A program made the translations under genes and the position numbers. The notes under the pieces are model-generated. The model did not search any database, was not told the origin of the DNA, and saw only the letters and a program-made list of their open reading frames with translations. A stretch of 64,000 nt of DNA from Mariniflexile maritimum (GTDB lineage Bacteria; Bacteroidota; Bacteroidia; Flavobacteriales; Flavobacteriaceae), in assembly GCF_009746565.1 (NCBI RefSeq), contig NZ_WRPN01000001.1:186001-250000 (forward strand), in the 5' to 3' direction. Of this stretch, positions 53,418-61,332 are shown in pieces (the first letter of the stretch is position 1; each line of letters begins with the position of its first letter).

Positions 53418-53419
53418 TT

Positions 53420-54790
53420 ATGGCACACGCAGACGAAGCAGCAATTTTTAATAAAGACGAAGCAAAAGTAAACTGGCATGACAAAGCCTTGTGGTTTGTA
53501 AGGAACAAACGCGATAACGCGGCACATACCGTAAAAGGGTGGGAGGAACTGCGCAATTTAGCCTCGGGCATTAAGGCCAATGTGATGTCCAACCTCGATA
53601 ATTACCTTATTCAATTTGAGGAAAACGCCCAGAAAAACGGCGTTACCATGCATTGGGCAGCCAATGCTGAAGAACACAACCAAATTGTACATGCTATTTT
53701 ATTGAAGCACAAGGTTGAAAAAGTGGTAAAGAGCAAATCGATGCTTACCGAGGAATGTCATTTAAACCCCTATTTGGAAGCCCATGGCATTGAAGTGGTG
53801 GACACCGATTTGGGCGAGCGCATTGTACAATTTGCCCAAGAGCCACCGAGCCATATTGTGTTGCCTGCCATTCATAAAACAAAAGAAGAGGTTGATACCT
53901 TGTTCCAAAAACATTTGGGCACCAAACCCAGTAATGGCGACCCACAATATTTAACCAACGAAGCACGCAAACATTTACGCGATAAATTCCTAAAGGCCGA
54001 TGCAGCCATTACGGGCGTTAATTTCGCTATTGCGGAAACAGGCGGTGTGGTGGTGTGTACCAATGAAGGCAATGCCGATATGGGCACGCACTTAGCCAAC
54101 GTGCACATTGCGTGTATGGGTATGGAAAAAATCATTCCGCAGGAAAAACACTTGGGCGTTTTTCTTCGTTTATTGGCCAGAAGTGCCACGGGGCAACCTA
54201 TAACCACCTATTCGTCGCATTTTAACAAGCCCGCACCTGGCACCGAAATGCACATCGTGATTGTGGATAACGGAAGAACCGAACAATTAAGTCGCGACGA
54301 TTTTAGGGCGTCCTTGCATTGCATCCGTTGTGGTGCCTGCATGAATACCTGCCCCATTTACAGGCGTAGTGGCGGCCACAGCTATAACGCCACCATTCCG
54401 GGGCCCATTGGGTCTATCCTTTCACCGGGCATGGATTTAAAAAAACACAGTTCGTTGCCATTCGCATCCACATTATGTGGGTCGTGTTCAGATGTATGCC
54501 CCGTAAAAATCAACATCCACGAGCAGCTTTATAAATGGCGACAAATCATCACCAAGGAAGTGCCACAGCCCGTTGTTAAAAAATCCGTTTTAAAAATGGC
54601 CGGTAGCGTGCTTTCTAGTCCAAAGTTGTATGGTATCGCGGGTAAATCAGCACGGTTTATGTTGAAGTATGCACCGCGTTTCATAGTCTATTCAAAACTA
54701 AATGCCTGGGGCAAAGCACGGGAGTTGCCAGAAGTTAAGAATGGTAATTTTGATGAATGGTATAAAAAAAGACAAAAAAATGAGCAGTAG
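53420..54790 (+). CDS. lldF: L-lactate oxidation iron-sulfur subunit LldF/LutB
   Basis: 456 residues. The first 290 form a LUD-like domain (NFAIAETGGVVVCTNEGNAD). Two [4Fe-4S] motifs follow, CIRCGACMNTCPIYRR (near 301) and CGSCSDVCPVKI (near 353). The C-terminal helical part closes the subunit. It starts 2 bp after lldE and overlaps lldG by 11 bp. Expected role: electron relay of the lactate-oxidising complex. Confidence 0.94.
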   Translation: MAHADEAAIFNKDEAKVNWHDKALWFVRNKRDNAAHTVKGWEELRNLASGIKANVMSNLDNYLIQFEENAQKNGVTMHWAANAEEHNQIVHAILLKHKVEKVVKSKSMLTEECHLNPYLEAHGIEVVDTDLGERIVQFAQEPPSHIVLPAIHKTKEEVDTLFQKHLGTKPSNGDPQYLTNEARKHLRDKFLKADAAITGVNFAIAETGGVVVCTNEGNADMGTHLANVHIACMGMEKIIPQEKHLGVFLRLLARSATGQPITTYSSHFNKPAPGTEMHIVIVDNGRTEQLSRDDFRASLHCIRCGACMNTCPIYRRSGGHSYNATIPGPIGSILSPGMDLKKHSSLPFASTLCGSCSDVCPVKINIHEQLYKWRQIITKEVPQPVVKKSVLKMAGSVLSSPKLYGIAGKSARFMLKYAPRFIVYSKLNAWGKARELPEVKNGNFDEWYKKRQKNEQ

Positions 54791-55364
54791 AGCATCTATT
54801 TTAAAAGCGGTTAAAACCAACAAACCTGCGTTAATCCCGTTGCCGGAAATTAATTTGGGATTTTTTGATGAAGACATAGATTTGGTTGAAACCTTTATAA
54901 AAAACGTACAATTTGTTGGCGGTCGCGCCTTTGTTTTGCAATCGGTTTCAGATATTGATACCCAAATAAAAAGCCTCTATCCGCATGCAAAACAAATTAT
55001 TTCAACCGCAACGGCATCCCAATTAGGTACGGTTTCCATTTCAGAAGCCACCAACCCCCATATTTTGGAATCCATCGATTTGGCCATCATACATGGGGCG
55101 TTGGCCGTTGCCGAAAATGGTGCCGTGTGGATTGCCGAAAACGACATCGTTTTGCGCGTATTGCCATTTATTACCAACGATTTGGTGTTACTGGTTTCAA
55201 AAGAAACCATTCACCTGCACCTTCACAGTGCCTACGAAGCCATTGCTAAACGCGACCGCACTTTTGGGGTGTTTCTTTCGGGCCCTTCAAAAACCGCCGA
55301 TATCGAGCAATGTTTAGTAATTGGGGCACAAGGAGCCGTTAGTTTAACCGTTTTAATTTTGTAA
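54780..55364 (+). CDS. lldG: L-lactate oxidation LUD-domain subunit LldG/LutC
   Basis: 194 residues. The LUD domain has FVGGRAFVLQSVSDI, DLAIIHGALAVAENGAVWIA and SGPSKTADIEQCLVIGAQGA, which end this family. The frame opens at 54702 inside lldF, but MSSRASILKAVKTNK at 54780 is the usual beginning and overlaps lldF by 11 bp. The third component completes the lactate-oxidation set. The last codons overlap a -7 box for kduI. Confidence 0.92.
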   Translation: MSSRASILKAVKTNKPALIPLPEINLGFFDEDIDLVETFIKNVQFVGGRAFVLQSVSDIDTQIKSLYPHAKQIISTATASQLGTVSISEATNPHILESIDLAIIHGALAVAENGAVWIAENDIVLRVLPFITNDLVLLVSKETIHLHLHSAYEAIAKRDRTFGVFLSGPSKTADIEQCLVIGAQGAVSLTVLIL

Positions 55365-55391
55365 CTTTGCACATATTGTGTTTAAGCACAA
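55362..55391 (+). promoter_or_regulatory. kduI promoter and operator candidate
   Basis: TAACTTTG (55362-55369) matches TAnnTTTG and starts within the lldG stop region. Immediately after it is TTGTGTTTAAGCACAA (55376-55391), a 16-bp palindrome with one mismatched pair, placed where a repressor would block initiation. The kduI ATG is at 55421. Confidence 0.5.
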
Positions 55392-55420
55392 CAAACCGTT
55401 AAATATTAAAATATAAAATT

Positions 55421-56263
55421 ATGTCAACTACTTACCATTCGCGTTACGCCTCCAGTCCACAGGGCGTAAAAAGTTACGATACGGCGCAATTAAGAAATGA
55501 GTTTTTAATTGAAAACCTGTTTGAATCGGATAAAATAAACTTGGTTTATTCGCATTACGATAGGTTTATTACAGGAGGTGTTTTGCCCGTAAATAAGGCG
55601 GTTACCTTAGAAACCATCGACCCGTTGAAAGCGCCCTATTTTTTGGAACGCCGCGAGTTGGGCATCATCAACGTGGGCGATACGGGTACCGTAACCGTTG
55701 ATGGCACCCAATATGTACTAAACCATAAAGAAGCCCTATACGTGGGCCAGGGCAATAAAGAAGTGGTGTTTGCAAGCAAGTCCAGCAGCAACCCTGCACG
55801 GTTTTATTTAAACTCAACACCTGCGCACAAAGCCTATCCCACTAAAAAAATAGGCACCGATGATGTGGAGGTTATTGAGTTAGGCGCGCCCGAAACCGCC
55901 AATGCCCGTACCCTAAGAAAATACATTGTAAACAGCGTGGTGGACGTGTGCCAACTGCAAATGGGCATGACCTCGATAAAAGTGGGCAGTAGCTGGAACA
56001 CCATGCCTGCACACGTGCACGACCGAAGGATGGAAGTGTATTTCTATTTTGAAATTCCCGAAGGACAGGCCGTTTGCCATTTTATGGGGCAACCTACCGA
56101 AACCCGCCATATTTGGATGGGCAATAACCAAGCGGTTATTTCGCCACCATGGTCCATACATTCGGGCTCTGGCACCAGCAATTACTCTTTTATTTGGGGA
56201 ATGGCAGGCGAGAACCTCGATTATGGCGATATGGATGTATGCAAAATACCCGAATTAAGGTAA
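55421..56263 (+). CDS. kduI: 5-dehydro-4-deoxy-D-glucuronate isomerase
   Basis: A 280-residue cupin-type isomerase converting 4-deoxy-L-threo-5-hexosulose uronate to 3-deoxy-D-glycero-2,5-hexodiulosonate. Marks: RFITGGVLPVNKAVTLETID, FFLERRELGIINVGDTG-like sequence (here PYFLERRELGIINVGDTG), the zinc site WNTMPAHVHDRRMEVYFYF and WSIHSGSGTSNYSFIWGMAG. The substrate comes from lyase products of glucuronate- or galacturonate-type chains. No KduD or lyase gene is in the window. Adjacent rhamnose genes suggest a polysaccharide with both sugars. Own promoter and terminator. Confidence 0.95.
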   Translation: MSTTYHSRYASSPQGVKSYDTAQLRNEFLIENLFESDKINLVYSHYDRFITGGVLPVNKAVTLETIDPLKAPYFLERRELGIINVGDTGTVTVDGTQYVLNHKEALYVGQGNKEVVFASKSSSNPARFYLNSTPAHKAYPTKKIGTDDVEVIELGAPETANARTLRKYIVNSVVDVCQLQMGMTSIKVGSSWNTMPAHVHDRRMEVYFYFEIPEGQAVCHFMGQPTETRHIWMGNNQAVISPPWSIHSGSGTSNYSFIWGMAGENLDYGDMDVCKIPELR

Positions 56264-56284
56264 CAGCACCCACAACCCCTACAC

Positions 56285-56322
56285 AAAAGCCCTTGAATGT
56301 TTTATTTTAAGGGCTTTTTTTT
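56285..56322 (+). terminator. Rho-independent terminator after kduI
   Basis: AAAAGCCCTT (56285-56294) pairs with AAGGGCTTTT (56309-56318) around 14 nt, followed by T residues. Confidence 0.9.
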
Positions 56323-56490
56323 GTGGGTTGGCGCCCCCCGTTGTCCTACAAATGCCTACATGCCCTATTTACAATTTTAAAAGCTGTACCAAGGTTTGCA
56401 CAGTAGCATTTTAAGTAGAAAAAAACAGCGTTTTATATGAATTTGGGTTGTTAGCAACTAAAGTACAAAGCCCATTATAAACCACCAAAT

Positions 56491-56540
56491 AATGACACAT
56501 ATTGACACATAATGACACACATTGACACATATTGACACAT
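56491..56540. repeat. Five tandem 10-bp repeats (AWTGACACAY)
   Basis: Five exact 10-bp units lie end to end: AATGACACAT, ATTGACACAT, AATGACACAC, ATTGACACAT, ATTGACACAT. The 10-bp period puts every unit on the same DNA face. The gap 56264-56829 holds no gene; a 67-codon minus-strand frame across it only reads the repeats and is rejected. Confidence 0.9.
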
Positions 56541-56559
56541 CACCCTTAATATAGAGCAG

Positions 56560-56592
56560 TTTTGTTCGGGTTTTGTTCGGGTCTTGTTCGGC
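56560..56592. repeat. Three tandem 11-bp repeats (TTTTGTTCGGG)
   Basis: TTTTGTTCGGG, TTTTGTTCGGG and TCTTGTTCGGC follow each other without gaps, 19 bp after the 10-bp array. The function is unknown. Confidence 0.85.
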
Positions 56593-56759
56593 CTTTGGTA
56601 GGCTGTGTTTTTTTTAGATGGGGGTTTTGCCGAAGCATGCGCAAACAACACCCCAAACACAGCAACACCCGTAAGCATTTAGAAGCCTAAAAAATTATGG
56701 ACTAGATGACGCTTTGTAAGAATATTATTTATTATATTCGTGAGGAATAAATGGGATGC

Positions 56760-56768
56760 GGGGGGGGG
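56760..56768 (+). other. G9 homopolymer tract upstream of the broken nuclease-like gene
   Basis: Nine consecutive G in an AT-rich genome, 61 bp before the ATG at 56830. Such tracts change length easily during replication; an effect on the downstream gene is possible but not shown. Confidence 0.7.
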
Positions 56769-56829
56769 TAAAGGGAGTGTTAAAAATGAGCTTCAGTAAA
56801 AAAACTTTAAACAATTAAAATAAGTAAAA

Positions 56830-57851
56830 ATGGCGATATTGAATCAATTTCAACAATATTCACAAGGAGAAAACACCGTAACTAACAACGTTCTTTTGAT
56901 GCTTTCCAATTTGTACGAGATAAATCCTAAGTACTACGAAGAATACATAAAAGGGCTCACTGAAGATACTGATTTATACCAAGTAATACCGACTTTCAGA
57001 CAACAAGTTGGAAATCGTGGAAACGGAATTATTGACGGACATATTCAAATAAAGGCCTCAAAGATTATTATCGAAACCAAACTACACGGCTTGGAATGGA
57101 TTAATAAACTAGTAAAGTATTCAAAAAGCTTTGACCAGAATGAATACAAATTACTTATTCATCTAAGTTCAACGAGATATTCTGAGACAGAAATTGAAAA
57201 AATAGTGAATAGATTGAGTGAGTTTAAAGTGCTTGGAAAAATTAACTTTCAATCCGTAACATATCAAGACATGGTTGATCAATTGAAAGAACTTGCAAAT
57301 AATTATCAGTTTGAGCATTATCTACAAAGACTTAATGAGCATTTTGAAAGTTACTGTCTAGGAATGGGGTTAATGCCAAAAAGTAACAATGTATTAAGAG
57401 CAATGGCTTGCGGACAATCTTACGACTTAAATGTTAAATATCAATTCTACTTCGATTTGGCATCACGGGGTTACAGTGACTTAGTGACTTTAAATTTTTA
57501 GGTATTTACAAATGGAAATCGGTTAGACATATTGGACTGGTTGCAAATATGATTCAAGCTGATTTGGACGAAAAAAATGGACTTATAGTAAAAAATTCAA
57601 AGTTTCCAGTTACCAAAGAACAAGAACAAAGACTAGTTGAAGCAATTAAGGAATCAGTTTCTGAAGGTTGGAAGGTAGCAAAAGACCATCGCTTTTTTCT
57701 GTTGACCGACTTTGTAAGTACAAACTTTAAAAAAACAAGTCCAGGTGGAATTTTCAGAGTTAGATTTTTTAATCTTGAAGATGTTTTGAGTGAAGTTCCA
57801 GACGACATAAAAATAATTGCCGAACAATTAAAAACTAAGACTTGGCAATAA
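56830..57851 (+). pseudogene. PD-(D/E)XK nuclease-like gene disrupted by an 8-bp tandem duplication
   Basis: Two frames (56830-57501 and 57491-57851) encode one protein. The break is at AGTGACTT, present twice in tandem at 57475-57482 and 57483-57490. Removing one copy restores GYSDFKFLGIYKWKSVRHIG and an uninterrupted 337-residue product. The N-terminal part has GIIDGHIQIKASKIIIETK, a D...ExK arrangement like PD-(D/E)XK nucleases. The C-terminal part (KNSKFPVTKEQEQRLVEAIK) is unrecognised. It is an AT-rich accessory gene, possibly defence-related. The first frame could still make a 223-residue fragment. Reversion by slippage is possible. Confidence 0.78.
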
Positions 57852-58002
57852 AGACAGCACAGGATTGGCTAAAAGTAATGCTGTTTGATTAAAGTATGAT
57901 AACATTAACACCAACCGAAAGACCGTTAAATGTAAAGGAAAGTACATTTCAATCTCTCAATACACTTAGTCACAAAACCTTAACTATCTCTAATCCCAAA
58001 AC

Positions 58003-58437
58003 ATGAAAAACACACAAACACCCTTAAAAACCTATCTGGATCAGCTTCCCGAAGATAGAAAAGAAGGCGTTACTAAATTACGGCAGGTAATAAGTGCGCA
58101 CTTGCCCGCTGGGTTTACCGAAATTTTTAATAATGGCATTAGCTTTGTAGTGCCCCATAGCCTCTATCCAGAGGGTTACCATTGCCAACCCACCAACCCT
58201 TTGCCTTTTATAAGCATAGCTTCCCAAAAAAACGTTATCGCCTTATACCACATGGGCATGTATGCAAACCCAGAATTAAGTACTTGGTTTACGGCAGAAT
58301 ATCCAAAACACAGCAATGCAAAATTGGATATGGGCAAAAGTTGTATCCGTTTTAAAAAGCCTGAACACATTCCTATTGAACTTATCGGAACGCTTTGCTC
58401 GAAAATGACAACCCACGATTGGATAGCGCTGTACTAA
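58003..58437 (+). CDS. DUF1801-family protein
   Basis: 144 residues. TPLKTYLDQLPEDRKEGVTK opens the family, GFTEIFNNGISFVVPHSLYP and PLPFISIASQKNVIALYHMG are its centre, and LDMGKSCIRFKKPEHIPIEL is its conserved end. The fold is YdhG/frataxin-like; the role is unknown, though some members are thought to handle metals or iron. It is a stand-alone gene in an accessory stretch. The region 57852-58002 just before it shows no supported gene. Confidence 0.88.
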   Translation: MKNTQTPLKTYLDQLPEDRKEGVTKLRQVISAHLPAGFTEIFNNGISFVVPHSLYPEGYHCQPTNPLPFISIASQKNVIALYHMGMYANPELSTWFTAEYPKHSNAKLDMGKSCIRFKKPEHIPIELIGTLCSKMTTHDWIALY

Positions 58438-58488
58438 GCTAGTTTTAAGCATAAAAACCAGTAACTAATTAAAACGGTTTTATTTTAA

Positions 58489-58878
58489 ATGACCATACCC
58501 TACAAAAAAAAACATGTAATTACCACTCTTATTTTTGGCGTGGTTTGGCTAACCCTAGGCTTGTTGAACCTGAACTATAACGACGAAAATAGATGGTTTG
58601 ATTATGGATACCTCGTTATTGGCCTATTGTATATGGTTTTGTATATTTATCAAAAACAGGTAAAATACCTAAGCATCAACCATGGTGTTTTAAAGTTACA
58701 CGGGGATTTTGGGAAAAAAGTGGTTTTGGCAGATGTAAAAGTGATTAAAACCTTTGCCGGCGATTATATTTTAAAAACTGATGATAAAACGCTCACCATC
58801 AACACCCAAATAATAGACCCTCTGGCCTTAAAGGAACTGCAAATTGCATTGGAAGCATTAAACGTAACTTGGTGTTAA
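58489..58878 (+). CDS. Small membrane protein with PH-like C-terminal domain
   Basis: 129 residues. Two TM helices (VITTLIFGVVWLTLGLLNL and YGYLVIGLLYMVLYIYQKQ) are followed by a beta-rich domain (KYLSINHGVLKLHGDFGKKV, DYILKTDDKTLTINTQ) and a final helix (ALKELQIALEAL). The layout resembles bacterial PH-domain membrane proteins. I do not recognise the family. It lies 51 bp after the DUF1801 gene on the same strand. Confidence 0.75.
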   Translation: MTIPYKKKHVITTLIFGVVWLTLGLLNLNYNDENRWFDYGYLVIGLLYMVLYIYQKQVKYLSINHGVLKLHGDFGKKVVLADVKVIKTFAGDYILKTDDKTLTINTQIIDPLALKELQIALEALNVTWC

Positions 58879-59014
58879 AGGGTATTTATTTGGCTTCTTT
58901 TTCATCATAAACCTGCACACGCATTTATTAAGTGGTGAACAATTAATAGGCTACCCATTTGCATACATTCCTGTAAAATCGTAACATTACAACCATAAAC
59001 TACTTTTTTAAATT

Positions 59015-60505
59015 ATGCAGAGCCAAGATATAAAGCCTACACTTCCAGAAAACGACCCCATTGTAAAAAATAAAGAACTTAATATTTGGGAAGCCTTAAT
59101 ACCGGTAGTGGCGTTGGTGGGCATGCTGGCCTATAATGTGCTTGTGTATGGCGATGAAGCCTTGAGTGGCTCCAACCAATTTATTTTGTTATTGGGTGGT
59201 GCTGTTGCTGCCGTTGTGGGCATTTTTAATAAAGTAACCTTCGAGCAGATGCTGGAGGAGGTTTCCGAGAATATTAAGTCCACCGCCGGGGCCATCCTTA
59301 TTTTGTTGTTGGTGGGCGCGCTTTCGGGTACCTGGTTGGTTAGCGGCATCATCCCTACCATGATTTATTACGGGCTGCAAGTACTGAACCCCACTATTTT
59401 TTTACCGGCCTGCGTGGTTATTTGTGTGGTTATCTCGGTGGCCACGGGCAGTTCCTGGACCACTTCGGCAACCGTGGGTATTGCCTTAATTGGTATTGCC
59501 GATGCCTTGGGCGTGCCGTTGGGCATGACGGCAGGGGCGGTGCTATCGGGTGCTTATTTTGGCGACAAGATTTCCCCCATGAGCGATACCACCAATTTGG
59601 CGCCCGCCATGGCTGGCACCGATTTGTTTACCCACATTCGCTACATGCTATTAACCACCACACCAACCATCATCATCACTTTATTGGTATTTATTGTAAT
59701 TGGTTTTAACCTTGAAACCCATGGTACTGCCGATACGCATGAGATTTTACAGGCAGTAAAAGCGTCCATAAACATCAGTCCGTGGTTATTTGTTGTACCC
59801 GTTTTGGTGATTTTTTTAATTGTGAAGAAAACACCGCCGTTGGTTGCTTTGTTGATAGGAACGCTTTTAGGTGGTGTGTTTGCGCTTCTGTTTCAACCGA
59901 GCATTATTACCGCTATTGGTGGCGGCACCACGTTGAATTTTGAAACGGGTTACAAAGGCATTATGAACGCCATTACGGTTGAAACTTCCATTCCTACAGA
60001 TAATGAAGCACTAAAAGGTTTATTTACAGCAGGGGGTATGACCAAAATGTTGGGCACCATTTGGCTTATTTTGTGCGCCATGACTTTTGGCGGCATTATG
60101 GATGCCATTGGCGCACTGGCCACCATCAGCCGAAGTTTGTTAAAACTCTTCCACACCACCTTTGGGCTGTTTGCCAGTACCGTAGCCAGTTGTTTGGCCA
60201 TAAACCTAACGGCGAGCGACCAGTATCTGTCAATAGTAGTGCCCGGGAAAATGTACGCCAAAGCCTTTAAGGACAAAGGATTGGCACCCGAAAACCTATC
60301 GCGAACATTGGAAGATAGCGGTACGGTAACCTCGGTGTTAGTTCCATGGAATACCTGTGGCGCATACCAAAGCAGTGTGTTGGGCGTTGATACGTTTCAC
60401 TATGCGGGTTACGCCGTTTTCAATTGGTTGAGTCCGTTTATGACGCTTCTGTTTGCTGCTTTTCAAATAAAAATAAAGCAATTGAGGTTGGAGGTTGGAA
60501 GTTAG
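59015..60505 (+). CDS. nhaC: NhaC-family Na+/H+ antiporter
   Basis: 496 residues with about twelve TM helices. SVATGSSWTTSATVGIALIG, SGAYFGDKISPMSDTTNLAP and LEDSGTVTSVLVPWNTCGAY are typical of NhaC antiporters. It would exchange Na+ for H+, useful in a marine bacterium. The last residues LRLEVGS are encoded by a repeat word (GAGGTTGGAAGTTAG), so repeat array 2 supplies its stop codon. The C-terminus may therefore differ from relatives. Confidence 0.93.
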   Translation: MQSQDIKPTLPENDPIVKNKELNIWEALIPVVALVGMLAYNVLVYGDEALSGSNQFILLLGGAVAAVVGIFNKVTFEQMLEEVSENIKSTAGAILILLLVGALSGTWLVSGIIPTMIYYGLQVLNPTIFLPACVVICVVISVATGSSWTTSATVGIALIGIADALGVPLGMTAGAVLSGAYFGDKISPMSDTTNLAPAMAGTDLFTHIRYMLLTTTPTIIITLLVFIVIGFNLETHGTADTHEILQAVKASINISPWLFVVPVLVIFLIVKKTPPLVALLIGTLLGGVFALLFQPSIITAIGGGTTLNFETGYKGIMNAITVETSIPTDNEALKGLFTAGGMTKMLGTIWLILCAMTFGGIMDAIGALATISRSLLKLFHTTFGLFASTVASCLAINLTASDQYLSIVVPGKMYAKAFKDKGLAPENLSRTLEDSGTVTSVLVPWNTCGAYQSSVLGVDTFHYAGYAVFNWLSPFMTLLFAAFQIKIKQLRLEVGS

Positions 60506-61320
60506 AGGTTGTATGGTTATTAAGTTATTGGGTTATTAAGTAAAAAGGCAAAAGTTAGAAGTTAAAAGTTAGAGGTTAGAGGTTAGAAGGTTATTAAGTT
60601 ATTAAGTTATAAGGTTTGGTTGATTGCTAGTATTGTGGATTTAATTTTGGAAATTACTTAAGTTTTGAGGACACCCCTAAGGTCCCCTCGAGGGGACAAT
60701 TTGTATTTAGGAAGTTAGAGGTTAGAGGTTAGAAGTTAAAAGGTTATTAAGTTATTGGGTTATTAAGTAAAAAGGCAAAAGTTAGAAGTTAAAAGTTAAA
60801 AGGTTATTAGGTTATAAGGTTTGGTTGTTTACTAGTATCGTGTGTTTAATTTTGGAAATTACTTAAGTTTTGAAGACACCCCTAAGGTCCCCTCGAGGGG
60901 ACAATTTGTATTTAGGAGGTTAGAGTTAAAAGGTTATTAAGTTATTGGGTTATTGGGTTATTAAGTAAAAAGGCAAAAGTTAGAAGTTAAAAGTTAGAGG
61001 TTAGAGGTTAGAAGGTTATTAAGTTATTAAGTTATAAGGTTTGGTTGGTTGCTAGTATTGTGGATTTAATTTTGAATGTTACTTAAGTTTTGAGGACACC
61101 CCTAAGGTCCCCTCGAGGGGACAATTTGTATTTTGGAAGTTAGAGGTTAGAGGTTATTTGATTATTAAGTTATTGGGTTATTAAGTCAAAAGGCAAAAGT
61201 TAGAAGTTAAAAGTTAGAGGTTAGAGGTTAGAAGTTAGAGGTTAGAAGTTAGAAGGTTATTAAGTTATTGGGCTTTGAGGACACCACTAAAGTTTCCTTT
61301 AGGGGGCAGTTTGTAGGTTT
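60506..61320. repeat. Direct-repeat array 2: three units with a perfect GTCCCCTCGAGGGGAC palindrome and a degenerate fourth
   Basis: The perfect palindrome GTCCCCTCGAGGGGAC is at 60682-60697, 60887-60902 and 61107-61122. A decayed copy (ACACCACTAAAGTTTCCTTT) is at about 61272-61291. Units are longer (205 and 220 bp) than in array 1 and mixed with GTTAGAAGTTAAAAG and TTATTAAGTTATTGGG words. The core ACACCCCTAAGGTCCCCTC matches array 1 in sequence and orientation. It fills the whole gap between nhaC and the GNAT gene and touches both stop codons. Confidence 0.92.
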
Positions 61321-61332
61321 GAAGTTGGTAGG

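Noticed and set aside
56475-56678. 67-codon minus-strand ORF over the 10-bp and 11-bp repeats
   Set aside because: Its sequence is a translation of the tandem repeats (MCQYVS and NKTRTKPEQ patterns) without a domain.
56830-57851. Type II restriction-modification system
   Set aside because: The ExK motif is suggestive, but there is no methyltransferase gene next to it, so no such system is claimed.
57897-58004. Short ORF of about 35 codons before the DUF1801 gene
   Set aside because: No family pattern, no promoter, and it overlaps the start of the next gene.
33498-61320. Composite transposon or integrative element made of the 28 kb between the repeat arrays
   Set aside because: No transposase, integrase, relaxase or target duplication was found, and the content includes core genes such as glyA. 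Only recombination between repeats is proposed.
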